Source of the DNA: Deltaproteobacteria bacterium
GTDB taxonomy: Bacteria > Myxococcota_A > UBA9160 > UBA4427
Length of the DNA: 53,920 nucleotides
Reading direction: 5' to 3'
Assembly (NCBI GenBank): GCA_019310385.1
Contig: JAFDEK010000073.1
Span: forward strand, 1-53,920
Of the stretch, positions 16,168 through 25,417 are shown one piece after another; the first letter of the stretch is position 1; every line of letters begins with the position of its first letter. Under the pieces are notes generated by a model. It saw only the letters and a list, made by a program, of their open reading frames with translations. It searched no databases and was not told the origin of the DNA. A program made the position numbers and the translations under genes.

Positions 16168-18606
16168 ATGCAACGCGACTTCATCACCCGTTCCAACGAG
16201 ACCTTCGCCGCCATCGCGGGCTGGTCCTTCGACCACCGCTGGTGGGTGGTCGTGCTGGCGGTCCTCATGCTCTCCGGCAGCATGTTCCTGGCCGGCAAGG
16301 CGCGGGTCGACTCGAGCTTCGAGGCCTATTTCGATCCCCAGGACCCGGCTTTCCTCGCTTATGAGAAGTACCAGGAGGACTTCGGCTCCGACGAGATCTC
16401 CTACATCCTCTACGAGGCGCCCGGGACCGAGCACGGCGCCTTCGACCTCGAGGTCATGCGCAAGATCCTGCAGCTGACCGAGGCCATCGAGGACGAGGTT
16501 CCCTTCATCTACGAGGTCACCAGCCTGGCCAACGCCGAGCTCATGGTCGGCGTGGAAGGCGGCATCGACATCCAGAAGCTCCAGGACGACCTTCCGGAGA
16601 CCCAGGAAGAGCTTCTCGCCCTGCGTGCGCGCTACCTCGCCAAGCCCATGCTCGTGGGCGGCCTCGTCACCGGGGACGGCGCCTACGCGGCCCTGATCCT
16701 GGAGATGGACCGGACGAGCACGGATCCCCTGGACGAGATCCGCCTCGACCCGGAGGGCGGGGACGGCCTCGATAACCTCTACCCCCAGGTCACCGACAAC
16801 AAGATCCAGGAGATCCTGGCGCGACCCGAGTACGCGGGCATCGACTTCTACCACTCGGGCGACGTTCCACTGAACGCGATCTTCAACGTCGTACTCGAAG
16901 AAGAGAGCGTGACCCTCGGCCTCGCCACAGCCGGGGTGATTGCCCTGGTGCTGCTCTTCTTCTTCCGCTCGGTCGTAGGCGTGCTGGCGCCCACCATCGT
17001 GGTGCAGATGAGCGTCATCGCCTGCGTGGCTTTCATCGCAGCCGTCGGCTGGAGTCTGGATCTCAGCTTCGGCAGCATTCCCACCCTGCTCACCGCCATC
17101 GGCGTCGCCCACTCGGTCCATATCCTCTCGGAGTTCCGGGCCCGGCTGGTGGATATCGGCGATCGCCGCGAGGCCCTGGTGCAGACCCTCTACCTGGTAG
17201 GCACGCCCTGCCTGCTGACCAGCATCACCACGGCCATCGGCTTCTGGGCCATGAGCTTCGTCCCCATCAAGAGCATCTCCCACATGGGCATCTACAGCGC
17301 CTTCGGCGTGATGATGGCCTTCGTGCTCTCCCTCACCCTGCTGCTGGCGCTGCTCTCCTTCGGGCGCAGGGTTCCCCGCAAGGCGGCCAGCGAGACACAG
17401 CGGATCCACGCGAAGGGGGGGCGCGTCGTGCAAGCCGTCCTTACCGCCACGGCGGCCTTCACGATTCGCTTTCGCCGGCCGATCCTGGTCGCCTCTGCGC
17501 TCGTCCTGGTGTTCTCCGTGGTCGGGATCACCCAGCTCGTGGCCGACTCCAACTGGCTCAACGACTTCTCCGACCGGATGCCCATCAAGCACACCACCAT
17601 CAAGGTGGACGAGGTCATGGGCGGGGTCACCAACGTGATCCTGCTCTTCGACGCCGGCGAGCCCGAGGCCATCAAGGAGCCGGCGGCGCTCCGGGAGATC
17701 GAGCGCATCCAGGCCTGGTCGAGCCAGCAGGACATCGTGCGCAAGACCTACTCCATCGTGGACATCCTCACGGACCTCAACCAGAGCTTTCACGCGGACG
17801 ATCCGGCCTGGTACCGCCTGCCCGAGACCCGGGACCTCGTGGCCCAGTATCTTCTGCTCTACGAGACCGCAGGCGGAAGCGAGACCGACGACTACGTATC
17901 CTCGGACTACCAACGGGCCAGCCTCGAGCTGCGCCTCAAGCTGGACATGACGAGCAAGACCGCCGACCTCCTCGAGGGGCTCGAGGCGGAGATCGCGAAG
18001 CAGCCCCTGGAAGCCACCCAGATGACGGTCACCGGTATGGGAGCGCTCTGGGTGATCCTCCTCGACTACATCGTGGCGAGCCAGCTCCAGGGATTCCTGC
18101 TGGCCTTCGGCGTCATCAGCGTTCTCATGTGCCTGCTCTTCCGCTCGGTCCTCGCGGGCACGATCGCCATGCTGCCCAACCTCGCGCCCATCCTGCTGAC
18201 CCTGGGTCTCATGGGCTGGCTCGGCATCCTCCTCGACTACTCGAAGGCCATCATCGCCGCCGTCGCCCTGGGGATCGCCGTGGACGACACGATCCATCTC
18301 ATGTCGCGCATACGCTACGAGTTCCAGCGCTGCGGCAACTACGCCGAGGCGCTGCGGGAGTCGATCATGGACGTGGGCCGCGCCCTGGTGATCACCTCCA
18401 TCGCGCTCGTCCTCGGATTCCTCGTGCTCTTGCTGTCGGTGCTCGACGCCCAGTCGGTACAGGGCCTGCTGCTGGCGGGCACCATCGTGGTCGCCCTGGT
18501 GGCGGACTTCCTGCTCATGCCCGCCCTGGTGATCACTTTCCAGCCCTTTGGTCCCGAGGGCGTGAAGGCCGTGCCGCAAAGCGAGGAGCTGCGCGAGGCG
18601 GCCTGA
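16168..18606 (+). CDS. RND/MMPL-superfamily exporter
   Basis: 812 residues. Layout: one helix (~26-46), large periplasmic domain, a block of five to six helices with the sterol-sensing-like motif (~250-405), then a second helix, second periplasmic domain and second block (~630-800). Repeated signature IGVAHSVHILSEF and ALGIAVDDTIHLMSR with the intramembrane acidic residues is typical of the hydrophobe-efflux RND family (HAE3/MMPL). Substrates are usually lipids or hydrophobic compounds. ATG 16168 follows a doubled ggagcccccat. It begins 86 bp after the mau operon and precedes the catabolic genes. Confidence 0.85.
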   Translation: MQRDFITRSNETFAAIAGWSFDHRWWVVVLAVLMLSGSMFLAGKARVDSSFEAYFDPQDPAFLAYEKYQEDFGSDEISYILYEAPGTEHGAFDLEVMRKILQLTEAIEDEVPFIYEVTSLANAELMVGVEGGIDIQKLQDDLPETQEELLALRARYLAKPMLVGGLVTGDGAYAALILEMDRTSTDPLDEIRLDPEGGDGLDNLYPQVTDNKIQEILARPEYAGIDFYHSGDVPLNAIFNVVLEEESVTLGLATAGVIALVLLFFFRSVVGVLAPTIVVQMSVIACVAFIAAVGWSLDLSFGSIPTLLTAIGVAHSVHILSEFRARLVDIGDRREALVQTLYLVGTPCLLTSITTAIGFWAMSFVPIKSISHMGIYSAFGVMMAFVLSLTLLLALLSFGRRVPRKAASETQRIHAKGGRVVQAVLTATAAFTIRFRRPILVASALVLVFSVVGITQLVADSNWLNDFSDRMPIKHTTIKVDEVMGGVTNVILLFDAGEPEAIKEPAALREIERIQAWSSQQDIVRKTYSIVDILTDLNQSFHADDPAWYRLPETRDLVAQYLLLYETAGGSETDDYVSSDYQRASLELRLKLDMTSKTADLLEGLEAEIAKQPLEATQMTVTGMGALWVILLDYIVASQLQGFLLAFGVISVLMCLLFRSVLAGTIAMLPNLAPILLTLGLMGWLGILLDYSKAIIAAVALGIAVDDTIHLMSRIRYEFQRCGNYAEALRESIMDVGRALVITSIALVLGFLVLLLSVLDAQSVQGLLLAGTIVVALVADFLLMPALVITFQPFGPEGVKAVPQSEELREAA

Positions 18607-18643
18607 CTACGCCCTGCCCTTCCAGGCCCGAGGAGCGCTCGAG

Positions 18644-19465
18644 ATGGATCTTCGCGTCACTCGCTACGCGGTCGAAGAGGGGATTGCGACCCTCACCCTG
18701 AACCGTCCGGAGCGGCTCAACGCCTGGACGGGCCGCATGCACACCGAGTATCGCTGGATCCTCGAGCAGGCCGAGCGCGACGACCGGGTGCGCGTGGTGG
18801 TGGTTACCGGCGAGGGACGCGGCTTCTGTGCGGGGGCCGATACGGCGGCCCTCGAGAAGCACGTCGAGCGCGGCGGCTACGACCCCGGCACCCCCGACGA
18901 CCTTCCCGAGCCCGGCTACGGCGTGCGCCCGGAGTTCGACGCGAACTTCGCCTTTCAATTCGGGCTCAGCAAGCCCGTCATTGCGGCCATCAACGGTCCG
19001 GCGGCCGGCGCGGGGTTTGTGATCGCCTGCTACGCCGACCTGCGCTTCGCCGCCAGGGGGGTCAAGCTCACCACCGCCCACGGCAGGCTGAACCTCCCGG
19101 CCGAGTTCGGCCTCTCCTGGCTCCTGCCGCGGCTGATCGGACTGACGCGCGCCAACGACCTCTTGCTCTCGAGCCGGATCTTCATGTCCGACGAGGCCAT
19201 GGAGCTGGGCCTCCTCAACGCCCTGCTCGAGCCGGAAGCGCTGCTGCCCCACACCTACGCGTACGCGCGAGAGCTGGTGCAAACCGTCTCGCCCGGCTCC
19301 CTGCAGACGACGAAGCGGCAGATCTACACGGATCTGCACCGAGACGTGGGCAGCGCCGTGCGCGAGTCCGACGCGCTGCTGGACCGGATGATGAAGCAGG
19401 CCGACTACCGCGAGGCAGTGGCGGCCTTGCGCGAGAAGCGCCCGCCGCGCTGGTCGGAGGAGTGA
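18644..19465 (+). CDS. Crotonase-superfamily enzyme, not a canonical hydratase
   Basis: 273 residues with the crotonase oxyanion-hole motifs GFCAGAD and INGPAAGAG. The two glutamates that catalyse hydration in enoyl-CoA hydratase (GGGCELA and QPEI contexts) align with Val and His here, whereas LPAEFGLSWLLPRLIG carries a Glu in the loop where PaaG-type isomerases have their acidic residue. An isomerase or other CoA-ester activity is therefore more likely than hydration. It sits 37 bp after the RND gene and before the KstD-like gene. Confidence 0.83.
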   Translation: MDLRVTRYAVEEGIATLTLNRPERLNAWTGRMHTEYRWILEQAERDDRVRVVVVTGEGRGFCAGADTAALEKHVERGGYDPGTPDDLPEPGYGVRPEFDANFAFQFGLSKPVIAAINGPAAGAGFVIACYADLRFAARGVKLTTAHGRLNLPAEFGLSWLLPRLIGLTRANDLLLSSRIFMSDEAMELGLLNALLEPEALLPHTYAYARELVQTVSPGSLQTTKRQIYTDLHRDVGSAVRESDALLDRMMKQADYREAVAALREKRPPRWSEE

Positions 19466-19749
19466 CGGCCGGAGGGGTACCCCCTCGGCGAGGGTGAGGC
19501 CCAGCGAGGCGGCGCACTGGACGCCGGCTGCCCCGGGCCCCCGGGGCCCCGGAGGTCCGGCTCGCCACGCGAGCCCGGTCATATTATGCTTCTGCCCTTC
19601 GCCTGCACGCTCGGGCGAGGGAGCGGGCTGCGATCACGGCCCGCTCCGAGCTTTTCTGCCAGCGCCACCGGGTTCACCACGCCCCTCGGGCAAGCGAGCC
19701 CGGGCCCGGCGTCGAAGGGAAGAGCCCCCGAGCCCCATGGAGCAGTGAG
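19466..19749. promoter_or_regulatory. Intergenic region with terminator-like dyad and possible promoter
   Basis: Between the crotonase and KstD-like genes. A gaggggtacccc palindrome near 19471-19484 could end the upstream transcript. An isolated AT-rich stretch (atattatgct at 19581-19590) in an otherwise GC-rich gap contains a TATTAT that could be a -10 box. No clear -35 is visible. An 84-codon ORF here is Pro/Arg/Gly-rich low-complexity sequence and I do not take it as a gene. Confidence 0.35.
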
Positions 19750-21462
19750 ATGACCGCCGCCAGCCAGGAGGACTGGGACCACAGCGTCGACCTCCTCGTG
19801 GTCGGCTCCGGCGCCGGCGCCATGACGGCCGGCATCGTGGCCCACGATCGCGGCGCCGACGTGCTGCTGATCGAGAAATCGGACCGCTACGGCGGCTCCT
19901 CCGCCATGTCGGGCGGGGCCCTCTGGATCCCCAACAACCACTTCATGACGGCCACGGACATCCACGACAGCCCCGAAGACGCCATGGACTACCTACGCTC
20001 CATCACCGAGGGGATGGTGTCCGAAGAGCGCCTGCGGGCCTACGTCGACGAGGCTCCCGACACCCTCGAGTACCTCTGCGAGAAGACCCACCTCGACGTG
20101 GAATGCATGTCGGAGTACGCGGACTACTACCCGGCCGCACCGGGCAGCAAGCTGGGCGCCCGCACCGTCGAGCCCAAGCGCTTCGCGGGCAAGCGCCTGG
20201 GCAACGAGTATCGGCGCCTGCGCGACCAGGGCCTGCAGTGCCTGATCATGGGCCGCGTCGCCATGACATCCGCCGAGGCCCGGGTCATGCTCTGCCGCAG
20301 CGCGGGCTGGTTGATGCTCGCCTTCCGGCTCATGCTGAACTACGCCCTCGACATCCCCTGGCGCTTGCGCTCCAGGCGCGATCGCACCTGCACCATGGGA
20401 AACGGTCTGATCGCGCCCTTGCGTCTCTCGCTCCTGGATCGCGAGGTCCCCCTCTGGCTCGAGACCCCGGCCCGGGAGCTGATCGAAGAGGACGGTCGCG
20501 TGACGGGCGTGGTGGCCGAGAAGGACGGCCGCCGGGTGCGCATCCGAGCACGCAAGGGGGTCATCCTCGCGGCGGGGGGCTTCGAAGGCAACCAGTCCTT
20601 GCGGGAGAAGTACCTCCCGGGTCCGACTCGCGCCGAGTGGACCTGCGCCAATCCCGCCAACGAGGGCGACGCCATCGTAATGGGCGAGGCGCTGGGCTCC
20701 GGCCTCGCCCTCATGGACGACGCCTGGTGGGGCCCCACGACGGTGGTGCCGCGCGAGGATCGTGCGCGCATGCTCGTGGTCGAGAAGTCCCTGCCCGGCG
20801 GCATCCTCGTCAACAAGCGGGGCCAGCGCTTCGTGAACGAGGCCGCGCCCTACGTCGACGTCGTGAAGGTGATGCACGAAAAGGACCGCCCCGAGGCGCC
20901 GACCGTGCCCTCCTACCTGATATTCGACGCGACCTTCCGCAAGAGCTACCCGGTCGGTCCCTTCTTGCAGGCCAGCCAGCAGCCAGACTTCACGATCCCG
21001 AGACGACTCAAGAAGGCGAAGTACCTGAAGAAGGCCGGGACCTTGAGGGAGCTCGCGGGTCAGCTCGGCATCGACGCCGACGGTCTCGAGGCCACGGTGG
21101 AGAAGTTCAACAACGACGCGCGCGACGGGAAGGATCCCGAATTCCAGCGCGGCGAGACCCTCTTCGACCGCTACTACGGGGACGCCGAGGCCACGCCCAA
21201 CCCCTGCCTGCGCGCCATCGAGACAGCGCCCTTCTACGCCATCGAGGTCTTTCCGGGTGAGCTGGGGACGAAGGGCGGCCTCACCACCGACGAGCGGGCG
21301 CGGGTGCTCCGAGAAGACGGGCGGGTCATCGATGGGCTCTACGCCGTCGGCAACTGCTCGGCCTCGGTCATGGGACCCACCTACGCCGGGGCCGGCGCGA
21401 CCATCGGTCCCGCGATCACCTTCGGCTACATCGCGGCGCGCCACGCGCTGACTACGCGCTGA
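19750..21462 (+). CDS. 3-ketosteroid-delta1-dehydrogenase-like FAD flavoprotein (KstD family)
   Basis: 570 residues. N-terminal FAD motif VVGSGAGAMTAGIVA (residues 17-31) and GGSSAMSGG; C-terminal GNCSASVMGPTYAGAGATIG. The KstD catalytic residues appear present: Tyr368 in NEAAPYVD, Tyr545 and Gly549 in TYAGAG, and a tyrosine pair (126-127) in the DYYP loop near residues 125-128. Members introduce a C1-C2 double bond in 3-ketosteroids or related cyclic ketones, or are fumarate-reductase-like. With crotonases, luciferase-like enzymes and an Ltp2-like thiolase nearby, a steroid-type substrate is plausible but inferred. ATG 19750. Confidence 0.83.
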   Translation: MTAASQEDWDHSVDLLVVGSGAGAMTAGIVAHDRGADVLLIEKSDRYGGSSAMSGGALWIPNNHFMTATDIHDSPEDAMDYLRSITEGMVSEERLRAYVDEAPDTLEYLCEKTHLDVECMSEYADYYPAAPGSKLGARTVEPKRFAGKRLGNEYRRLRDQGLQCLIMGRVAMTSAEARVMLCRSAGWLMLAFRLMLNYALDIPWRLRSRRDRTCTMGNGLIAPLRLSLLDREVPLWLETPARELIEEDGRVTGVVAEKDGRRVRIRARKGVILAAGGFEGNQSLREKYLPGPTRAEWTCANPANEGDAIVMGEALGSGLALMDDAWWGPTTVVPREDRARMLVVEKSLPGGILVNKRGQRFVNEAAPYVDVVKVMHEKDRPEAPTVPSYLIFDATFRKSYPVGPFLQASQQPDFTIPRRLKKAKYLKKAGTLRELAGQLGIDADGLEATVEKFNNDARDGKDPEFQRGETLFDRYYGDAEATPNPCLRAIETAPFYAIEVFPGELGTKGGLTTDERARVLREDGRVIDGLYAVGNCSASVMGPTYAGAGATIGPAITFGYIAARHALTTR

Positions 21463-21480
21463 CTATAGAAAGGAGCCCGA

Positions 21481-22551
21481 TTGGCCTTCAAAGTCGAGAC
21501 CGTCATCCTGAGCCCCGACACGGAGCAGTACGCGGGCCATGGACAGGACGTGCAGAGCATCTCTGCCATCGCCGAGGTAGCGCGCAAGATGGAGGCGCAG
21601 GGCTTCGACGGCGTGACCACGCCCGAGGCCGGACACGACCCCTTCCTGCCCCTGCCCCTGGTGGCCGAGCACACCGAGCGCATCGAGATCGGGACCAACG
21701 TCGCCATCGCCTTCCCTCGCAGCCCCATGGTGACGGCCCAGATCGCCTGGGACCTGCAGCAGCTCACCGGGGGGCGCTTTCGCCTCGGGCTGGGAAGCCA
21801 GGTGAAGGGCCACATCGAGCGACGCTACGCATCCCAATGGACCGGCCCGCCCGGGCCGCGCATGCGCGAGTACCTGCAGTGCATGCGCGCCATCTTCGAG
21901 ACCTTCAAGAACGGACGGGAGCCCCGCTTCTTCGAGGGCGAGCACTATCGATTCACGATGATCAACCCCTTCTTCAATCCGGGGCCCATCGAGTACCCCG
22001 ACCCGCCCATCCTGATCGCGGCGGTCAACACCTACATGGCCGGCCTCGCGGGCGAGATGTGCGACGGCCTGCGGCTGCACCCCATCGCGACCTTCGCCTT
22101 CACCCGGGACGTCGTGCTGCCCGCCGTGCGCAAGGGCGCCGAGAAGGCCGGCCGCGACCCGGCGGAGATCGACCTCGTGGGGGCCCCCTTCCTCGCCATC
22201 GCGAAGGACGAGGCCGGCGTCTTCCGGGCCATGCAGGAGCTGAAGCAGCACATCGCCTTCTACGCCTCCACGCGCACCTACCACTCGGTGCTCGAGCACC
22301 ACGGTTGGCTGGATGTGGGCGCCGAGCTCCACCGCCTCTCCAAGGAGGGCAAGTGGACCGACATGCCCAATTGCATCACCGATGAGATGCTGCAGGAATG
22401 GGCCGTCATCGGCACCTGGGACGACTTTGCGAGCCTCTGCAAGGAGCGCTGCAGCGGCGTCTTCGACACGCTGCTCCTCGATCTTCCGGGCGACGCGCGG
22501 CGGGACGACGACTTCGTGCGCGAGACCGTGGCCCGCCTGCGCGAGGACTGA
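21481..22551 (+). CDS. Luciferase-like (LLM) flavin/F420-dependent oxidoreductase
   Basis: 356 residues with a TIM-barrel LLM pattern: QGFDGVTTPEAGHDPFLPL, IEIGTNVAIAFPRSP, LTGGRFRLGLGSQVKGHIER and PPILIAAVNTYMAGLAGE. This matches the F420-dependent LLM class common in actinobacteria and related degraders. The TTG start at 21481 is supported by aaaggag 6-7 bp upstream and by the conserved N-terminus beginning there. It is 18 bp after the KstD-like gene, so probably in one operon. Cofactor (F420 versus FMN) and substrate are not settled. Confidence 0.85.
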   Translation: MAFKVETVILSPDTEQYAGHGQDVQSISAIAEVARKMEAQGFDGVTTPEAGHDPFLPLPLVAEHTERIEIGTNVAIAFPRSPMVTAQIAWDLQQLTGGRFRLGLGSQVKGHIERRYASQWTGPPGPRMREYLQCMRAIFETFKNGREPRFFEGEHYRFTMINPFFNPGPIEYPDPPILIAAVNTYMAGLAGEMCDGLRLHPIATFAFTRDVVLPAVRKGAEKAGRDPAEIDLVGAPFLAIAKDEAGVFRAMQELKQHIAFYASTRTYHSVLEHHGWLDVGAELHRLSKEGKWTDMPNCITDEMLQEWAVIGTWDDFASLCKERCSGVFDTLLLDLPGDARRDDDFVRETVARLRED

Positions 22552-22617
22552 TCCCGGCAGCGAAACTTCTACTTACATCGACGCAACCGAATTCACGAGA
22601 AAGAGAGGGCCCCATTC

Positions 22618-23445
22618 ATGTCAGATCGCACGGCAGAGAAAGACCACCTGAAGTTCGAGATCGACGAGGGAGTCGGCATCCTCACCCTCAATCGCCCCGA
22701 CCGCCTCAACGCGATCAACTGGGAGCTGGCCGCCGATCTCGTCGAGCTCTTTCGCGAGCTGCGCCTCAACGACGAGGTCCGCACCATCGTCATTACCGGA
22801 GCCGGCCGCGGCTTCTGCGCCGGCGGCGACGCCGACTGGCTGAGCGGTGACGACACGGACCGCGGCATCCCGGGCCTCTCGGACCTCACCCTGCCCCGCT
22901 ACCAGCGCAAGACGCCGGCGGGCCCCTTTGCGGAGTTCACCCGCATGATCTACGACGTCGAGAAGCCCTGCTTCGCGGCCATCAACGGCCCCGCCATGGG
23001 GGCGGGGCTCGCCTACGCGCTGGCCTGCGACCGCCGCTTCGCCGAGCCGACGGCCCGCATGAGCGCCGCCATGGTGCGCCTGGGCTTCGCTCCCGACTGC
23101 GGGATCAGCTGGTTGCTGCCCCGGCACACCAGCCTCTCGACCTCCCTCATGATGATCACCACGGGCCGCATCCTCGAGGCCGACGAGGCCTTCGAGGAGG
23201 GCCTCATCGACGAGATGGTCGAGGAGGGGCAGGCGCTCCCCAGCGCCCTCGCCTACGCGAAGAAGCTCGCCCAGGCGCCGATCGTGGCCGTCGACCTCGC
23301 CCGGCGCTTCGTCCTCAAGTCGACCCTCGAAGAGATGCTCGACTACGAAGCCGTGGCGGCCACCATGTCGGCCCACACCGAAGACGCCAAGGAAGGCACC
23401 CGCTCCTTCATCGAGAAGCGCAAGCCCGTCTTCAAGGGCCAATAA
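22618..23445 (+). CDS. Crotonase-superfamily enzyme, PaaG/isomerase-like
   Basis: 275 residues with GFCAGGDADWL and INGPAMGAGLAYALAC oxyanion-hole motifs. The hydratase Glu in the GGGCELA context is Ala and the second is replaced too; instead LGFAPDCGISWLLPR has the Asp in the PDxG loop that PaaG-type ring-enoyl or delta-isomerases use. It is paralogous to the crotonase at 18644-19465, and the two flank the KstD-like and LLM genes. Substrate unknown. Confidence 0.85.
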   Translation: MSDRTAEKDHLKFEIDEGVGILTLNRPDRLNAINWELAADLVELFRELRLNDEVRTIVITGAGRGFCAGGDADWLSGDDTDRGIPGLSDLTLPRYQRKTPAGPFAEFTRMIYDVEKPCFAAINGPAMGAGLAYALACDRRFAEPTARMSAAMVRLGFAPDCGISWLLPRHTSLSTSLMMITTGRILEADEAFEEGLIDEMVEEGQALPSALAYAKKLAQAPIVAVDLARRFVLKSTLEEMLDYEAVAATMSAHTEDAKEGTRSFIEKRKPVFKGQ

Positions 23446-23472
23446 GCGAGCCAGCGGAGGCGAGGAGGTCGC

Positions 23473-24063
23473 ATGACACCCGAAGAACAGTTGCGCCTGA
23501 GCGAGGCCCTCGCCTTCGCGCTCGAGCACCACGCCGACCAGACCCGCAAGGGAAAGCCGGTGCCCTACGTGGCTCACCTGCTCCAGGTCGCGGGCCTCGT
23601 CTTCGAGCACGGCGGCGGCATGGACGAGGCGGTGGCCGGGCTGCTCCACGACACGGTCGAGGACTGCGAGACGGTCGACTTGGATGCCGTGCGCCATCGC
23701 TTCGGCCCCGTGGTCGCCGGCATCGTGGACTCCTGCACGGACACCCTCGAAGGCGACACCCCCGAGAAGAAGTCACCCTGGAAGGAGCGCAAGCTGGCCT
23801 ACATCGAGCACCTGCGGGAGGCCAGCAAGCCGGCCCGCCTGGTGTCGGCCTGCGACAAGCTCCACAACCTCTCGGACATCCTCGCCGACCTTCGCCTCAC
23901 GGGCCCGGAGACCCTCGAGCGCTTCAGCGCCGAGCCCCGGCAACTGCTCTGGTACTTCGAAGCGGTGCGCGAGGCCGCTGGCCCCGATCTGCCCGACTCC
24001 CTGCGTTCCCAGCTCGACCACGCCATCGCGGATTTCAGGCAGCAGGTCGAGGCCTTCGCCTGA
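23473..24063 (+). CDS. Stand-alone HD-domain (p)ppGpp-hydrolase-like protein
   Basis: 196 residues, a single RelA/SpoT-type HD domain. Metal and catalytic residues are visible: His35 (YVAHLLQV), His59-Asp60 with Glu63-Asp64 (LLHDTVED), and Asp128 in CDKLHNL. RKGKPVPY matches the substrate loop of SpoT hydrolase and MESH1-type small alarmone hydrolases. There is no synthetase or TGS domain. ggaggcgaggagg upstream of ATG 23473 is a strong ribosome-binding site. It closes the catabolic cluster, 27 bp after the crotonase. Confidence 0.85.
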   Translation: MTPEEQLRLSEALAFALEHHADQTRKGKPVPYVAHLLQVAGLVFEHGGGMDEAVAGLLHDTVEDCETVDLDAVRHRFGPVVAGIVDSCTDTLEGDTPEKKSPWKERKLAYIEHLREASKPARLVSACDKLHNLSDILADLRLTGPETLERFSAEPRQLLWYFEAVREAAGPDLPDSLRSQLDHAIADFRQQVEAFA

Positions 24064-24085
24064 ACCGGGCGACCTGCGCTCCTCT

Positions 24086-25417
24086 TTACGAGTCCGTCTC
24101 GAGTGCGTCTCGAGTGCGATCGGTCGGCGCCTGGCGCGTGGCCAGCGCGGCGTCCGCACCCCAGAAGGCGAAGAGGGCGAGAAGCGCGCTCACCGGTAGC
24201 AGGTAGCGGTTGTAGAAGGCGGCGGCGACGTAGGGCACGAGGTACACCGCGTACAAGGTCGCGGCCAGGCCGACGACGGCGGGCAGCCGGCGACGGCGCA
24301 GGGCAAGGGTGGCGAGCAGGCCGAGCAGCGGGAGTGGGTGCAGAGCGGTGCGGAAGGGCGGCAGGGTTCCCTCGAGCTCCGGGCGATGGGGATGGTGCAG
24401 CAGCGTGACGGCCAGGAGCCGGCGGCCGACCTTGCGCAGGTAGACCTCCGGCCGAGCATCCAACTCTCTGTGAAAGCGCTCTTCGAAAGTGTCGAGGTAG
24501 GCGGTCTCGCCGAGCCGGCGGTAGCCCGAGTTCGGCTTCTTCGCATGAAAGTATGGGTGGTAGACGTGCAAGAAGCGACTGTCATAGACGCCAGTCAGGC
24601 TCTTGTAGTTGGCAAGGTAGAGGTCGAAGTAGAGATTCGACTTCATCAGGATGAGCCGGTCGAAGACCACGGCATTGCGCGCGATCCAGGGCGCGACGCA
24701 GAGTGCGGCCAGCATGCCCGCGGCGCAGAGCTTCCGCAGCCGGCGCGGGTCGCGCACCAGCAGGAAGGCTGAGGCCGTCGCCCAGCTGAGGCCGGCAATG
24801 GGGCTCGCCAGGGCGTTCACGCCACCGAGCAGGCCCCACGCAAGGGGCCAGCCCAGCCTTCCGAAGCGCGGCGGCTCGTCGCCGAGCACGCGCACGGCGA
24901 ACACGAAGCTCGCGGTCACGAGCAGCAGCATGAGCCAGGTGTCGTGGCTGAACTGGAAGAACCAGTCGAAGTGCGCCGCGAGCCAGACAGCGTAGGCCGC
25001 CACCGCCCAGCCAGGGGCGAGAGCCAGGTGGCTTCGCTGCGCTACGGCGCGCACCTGGGTGCCCACCCAGACCAGGGTGAGGTTCTTCAGCAGGAGGATC
25101 GCCCACCCGACGGCGGACTTCGATCCCAGCAGCCAGATCAGAGCAGCGAGCAGCGCGGGGTAGAGCGGCGGCATCCAAGCCGTGGGCCCGGTGCCGGCGC
25201 CGAAGGGGTCGCTGAAGCCGCGTCCTTCGACCAGCGCCATCGCGATGCGGAAGTACTCCGCCCCGAGGTGGTTGCGCTTCAGCAGGTCCACGCCCTCCTG
25301 GAAGGGCGGAAACCAGTCCAGGTGCTCCGGCGACACCCATGCCGCGGCGTTCGCATAGGCGGAGAGGCCGAAGACGTATGCGAAGAGGCAGAGGGTCGAG
25401 CGCCGCGGGGCCCTCAT
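24086..25417 (-). CDS. Polytopic membrane protein, GT39/ArnT-like glycosyltransferase fold
   Basis: 443 residues with about ten membrane helices. The first periplasmic loop has MALVEGRGFSDPFG and GPTAWMPPLYPALLAAL, the pattern seen in GT-C glycosyltransferases of the PMT/ArnT group that use polyprenyl-phosphate sugars. ATG 25417 has ggag at a good distance and begins MRAPRRS before the first helix; a longer open frame upstream looks non-coding. The last residues (TRDALETDS) are encoded by an 11-bp tandem repeat. The gene overlaps by ATGA with a preceding gene remnant. Sugar and acceptor unknown. Confidence 0.72.
   Translation of the reverse strand: MRAPRRSTLCLFAYVFGLSAYANAAAWVSPEHLDWFPPFQEGVDLLKRNHLGAEYFRIAMALVEGRGFSDPFGAGTGPTAWMPPLYPALLAALIWLLGSKSAVGWAILLLKNLTLVWVGTQVRAVAQRSHLALAPGWAVAAYAVWLAAHFDWFFQFSHDTWLMLLLVTASFVFAVRVLGDEPPRFGRLGWPLAWGLLGGVNALASPIAGLSWATASAFLLVRDPRRLRKLCAAGMLAALCVAPWIARNAVVFDRLILMKSNLYFDLYLANYKSLTGVYDSRFLHVYHPYFHAKKPNSGYRRLGETAYLDTFEERFHRELDARPEVYLRKVGRRLLAVTLLHHPHRPELEGTLPPFRTALHPLPLLGLLATLALRRRRLPAVVGLAATLYAVYLVPYVAAAFYNRYLLPVSALLALFAFWGADAALATRQAPTDRTRDALETDS
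24089..24121 (+). repeat. 11-bp tandem repeat, three copies, in the 3' end of the GT-C-like gene
   Basis: cgagtgcgtct-type units at 24089, 24100 and 24111 with one to three mismatches. They encode part of the last residues of the minus-strand membrane protein, another case in this window of a short array at a gene end. Confidence 0.7.

Noticed and set aside
16108..18579. Long minus-strand open frame opposite the RND gene
   Set aside because: Composition is His/Asp/Glu/Gly-rich nonsense, while the plus strand encodes a clear RND exporter.
19494..19748. 84-codon ORF before the KstD-like gene
   Set aside because: Pro/Arg/Gly-rich translation of a GC-rich gap with terminator-like palindromes; no ribosome-binding site.
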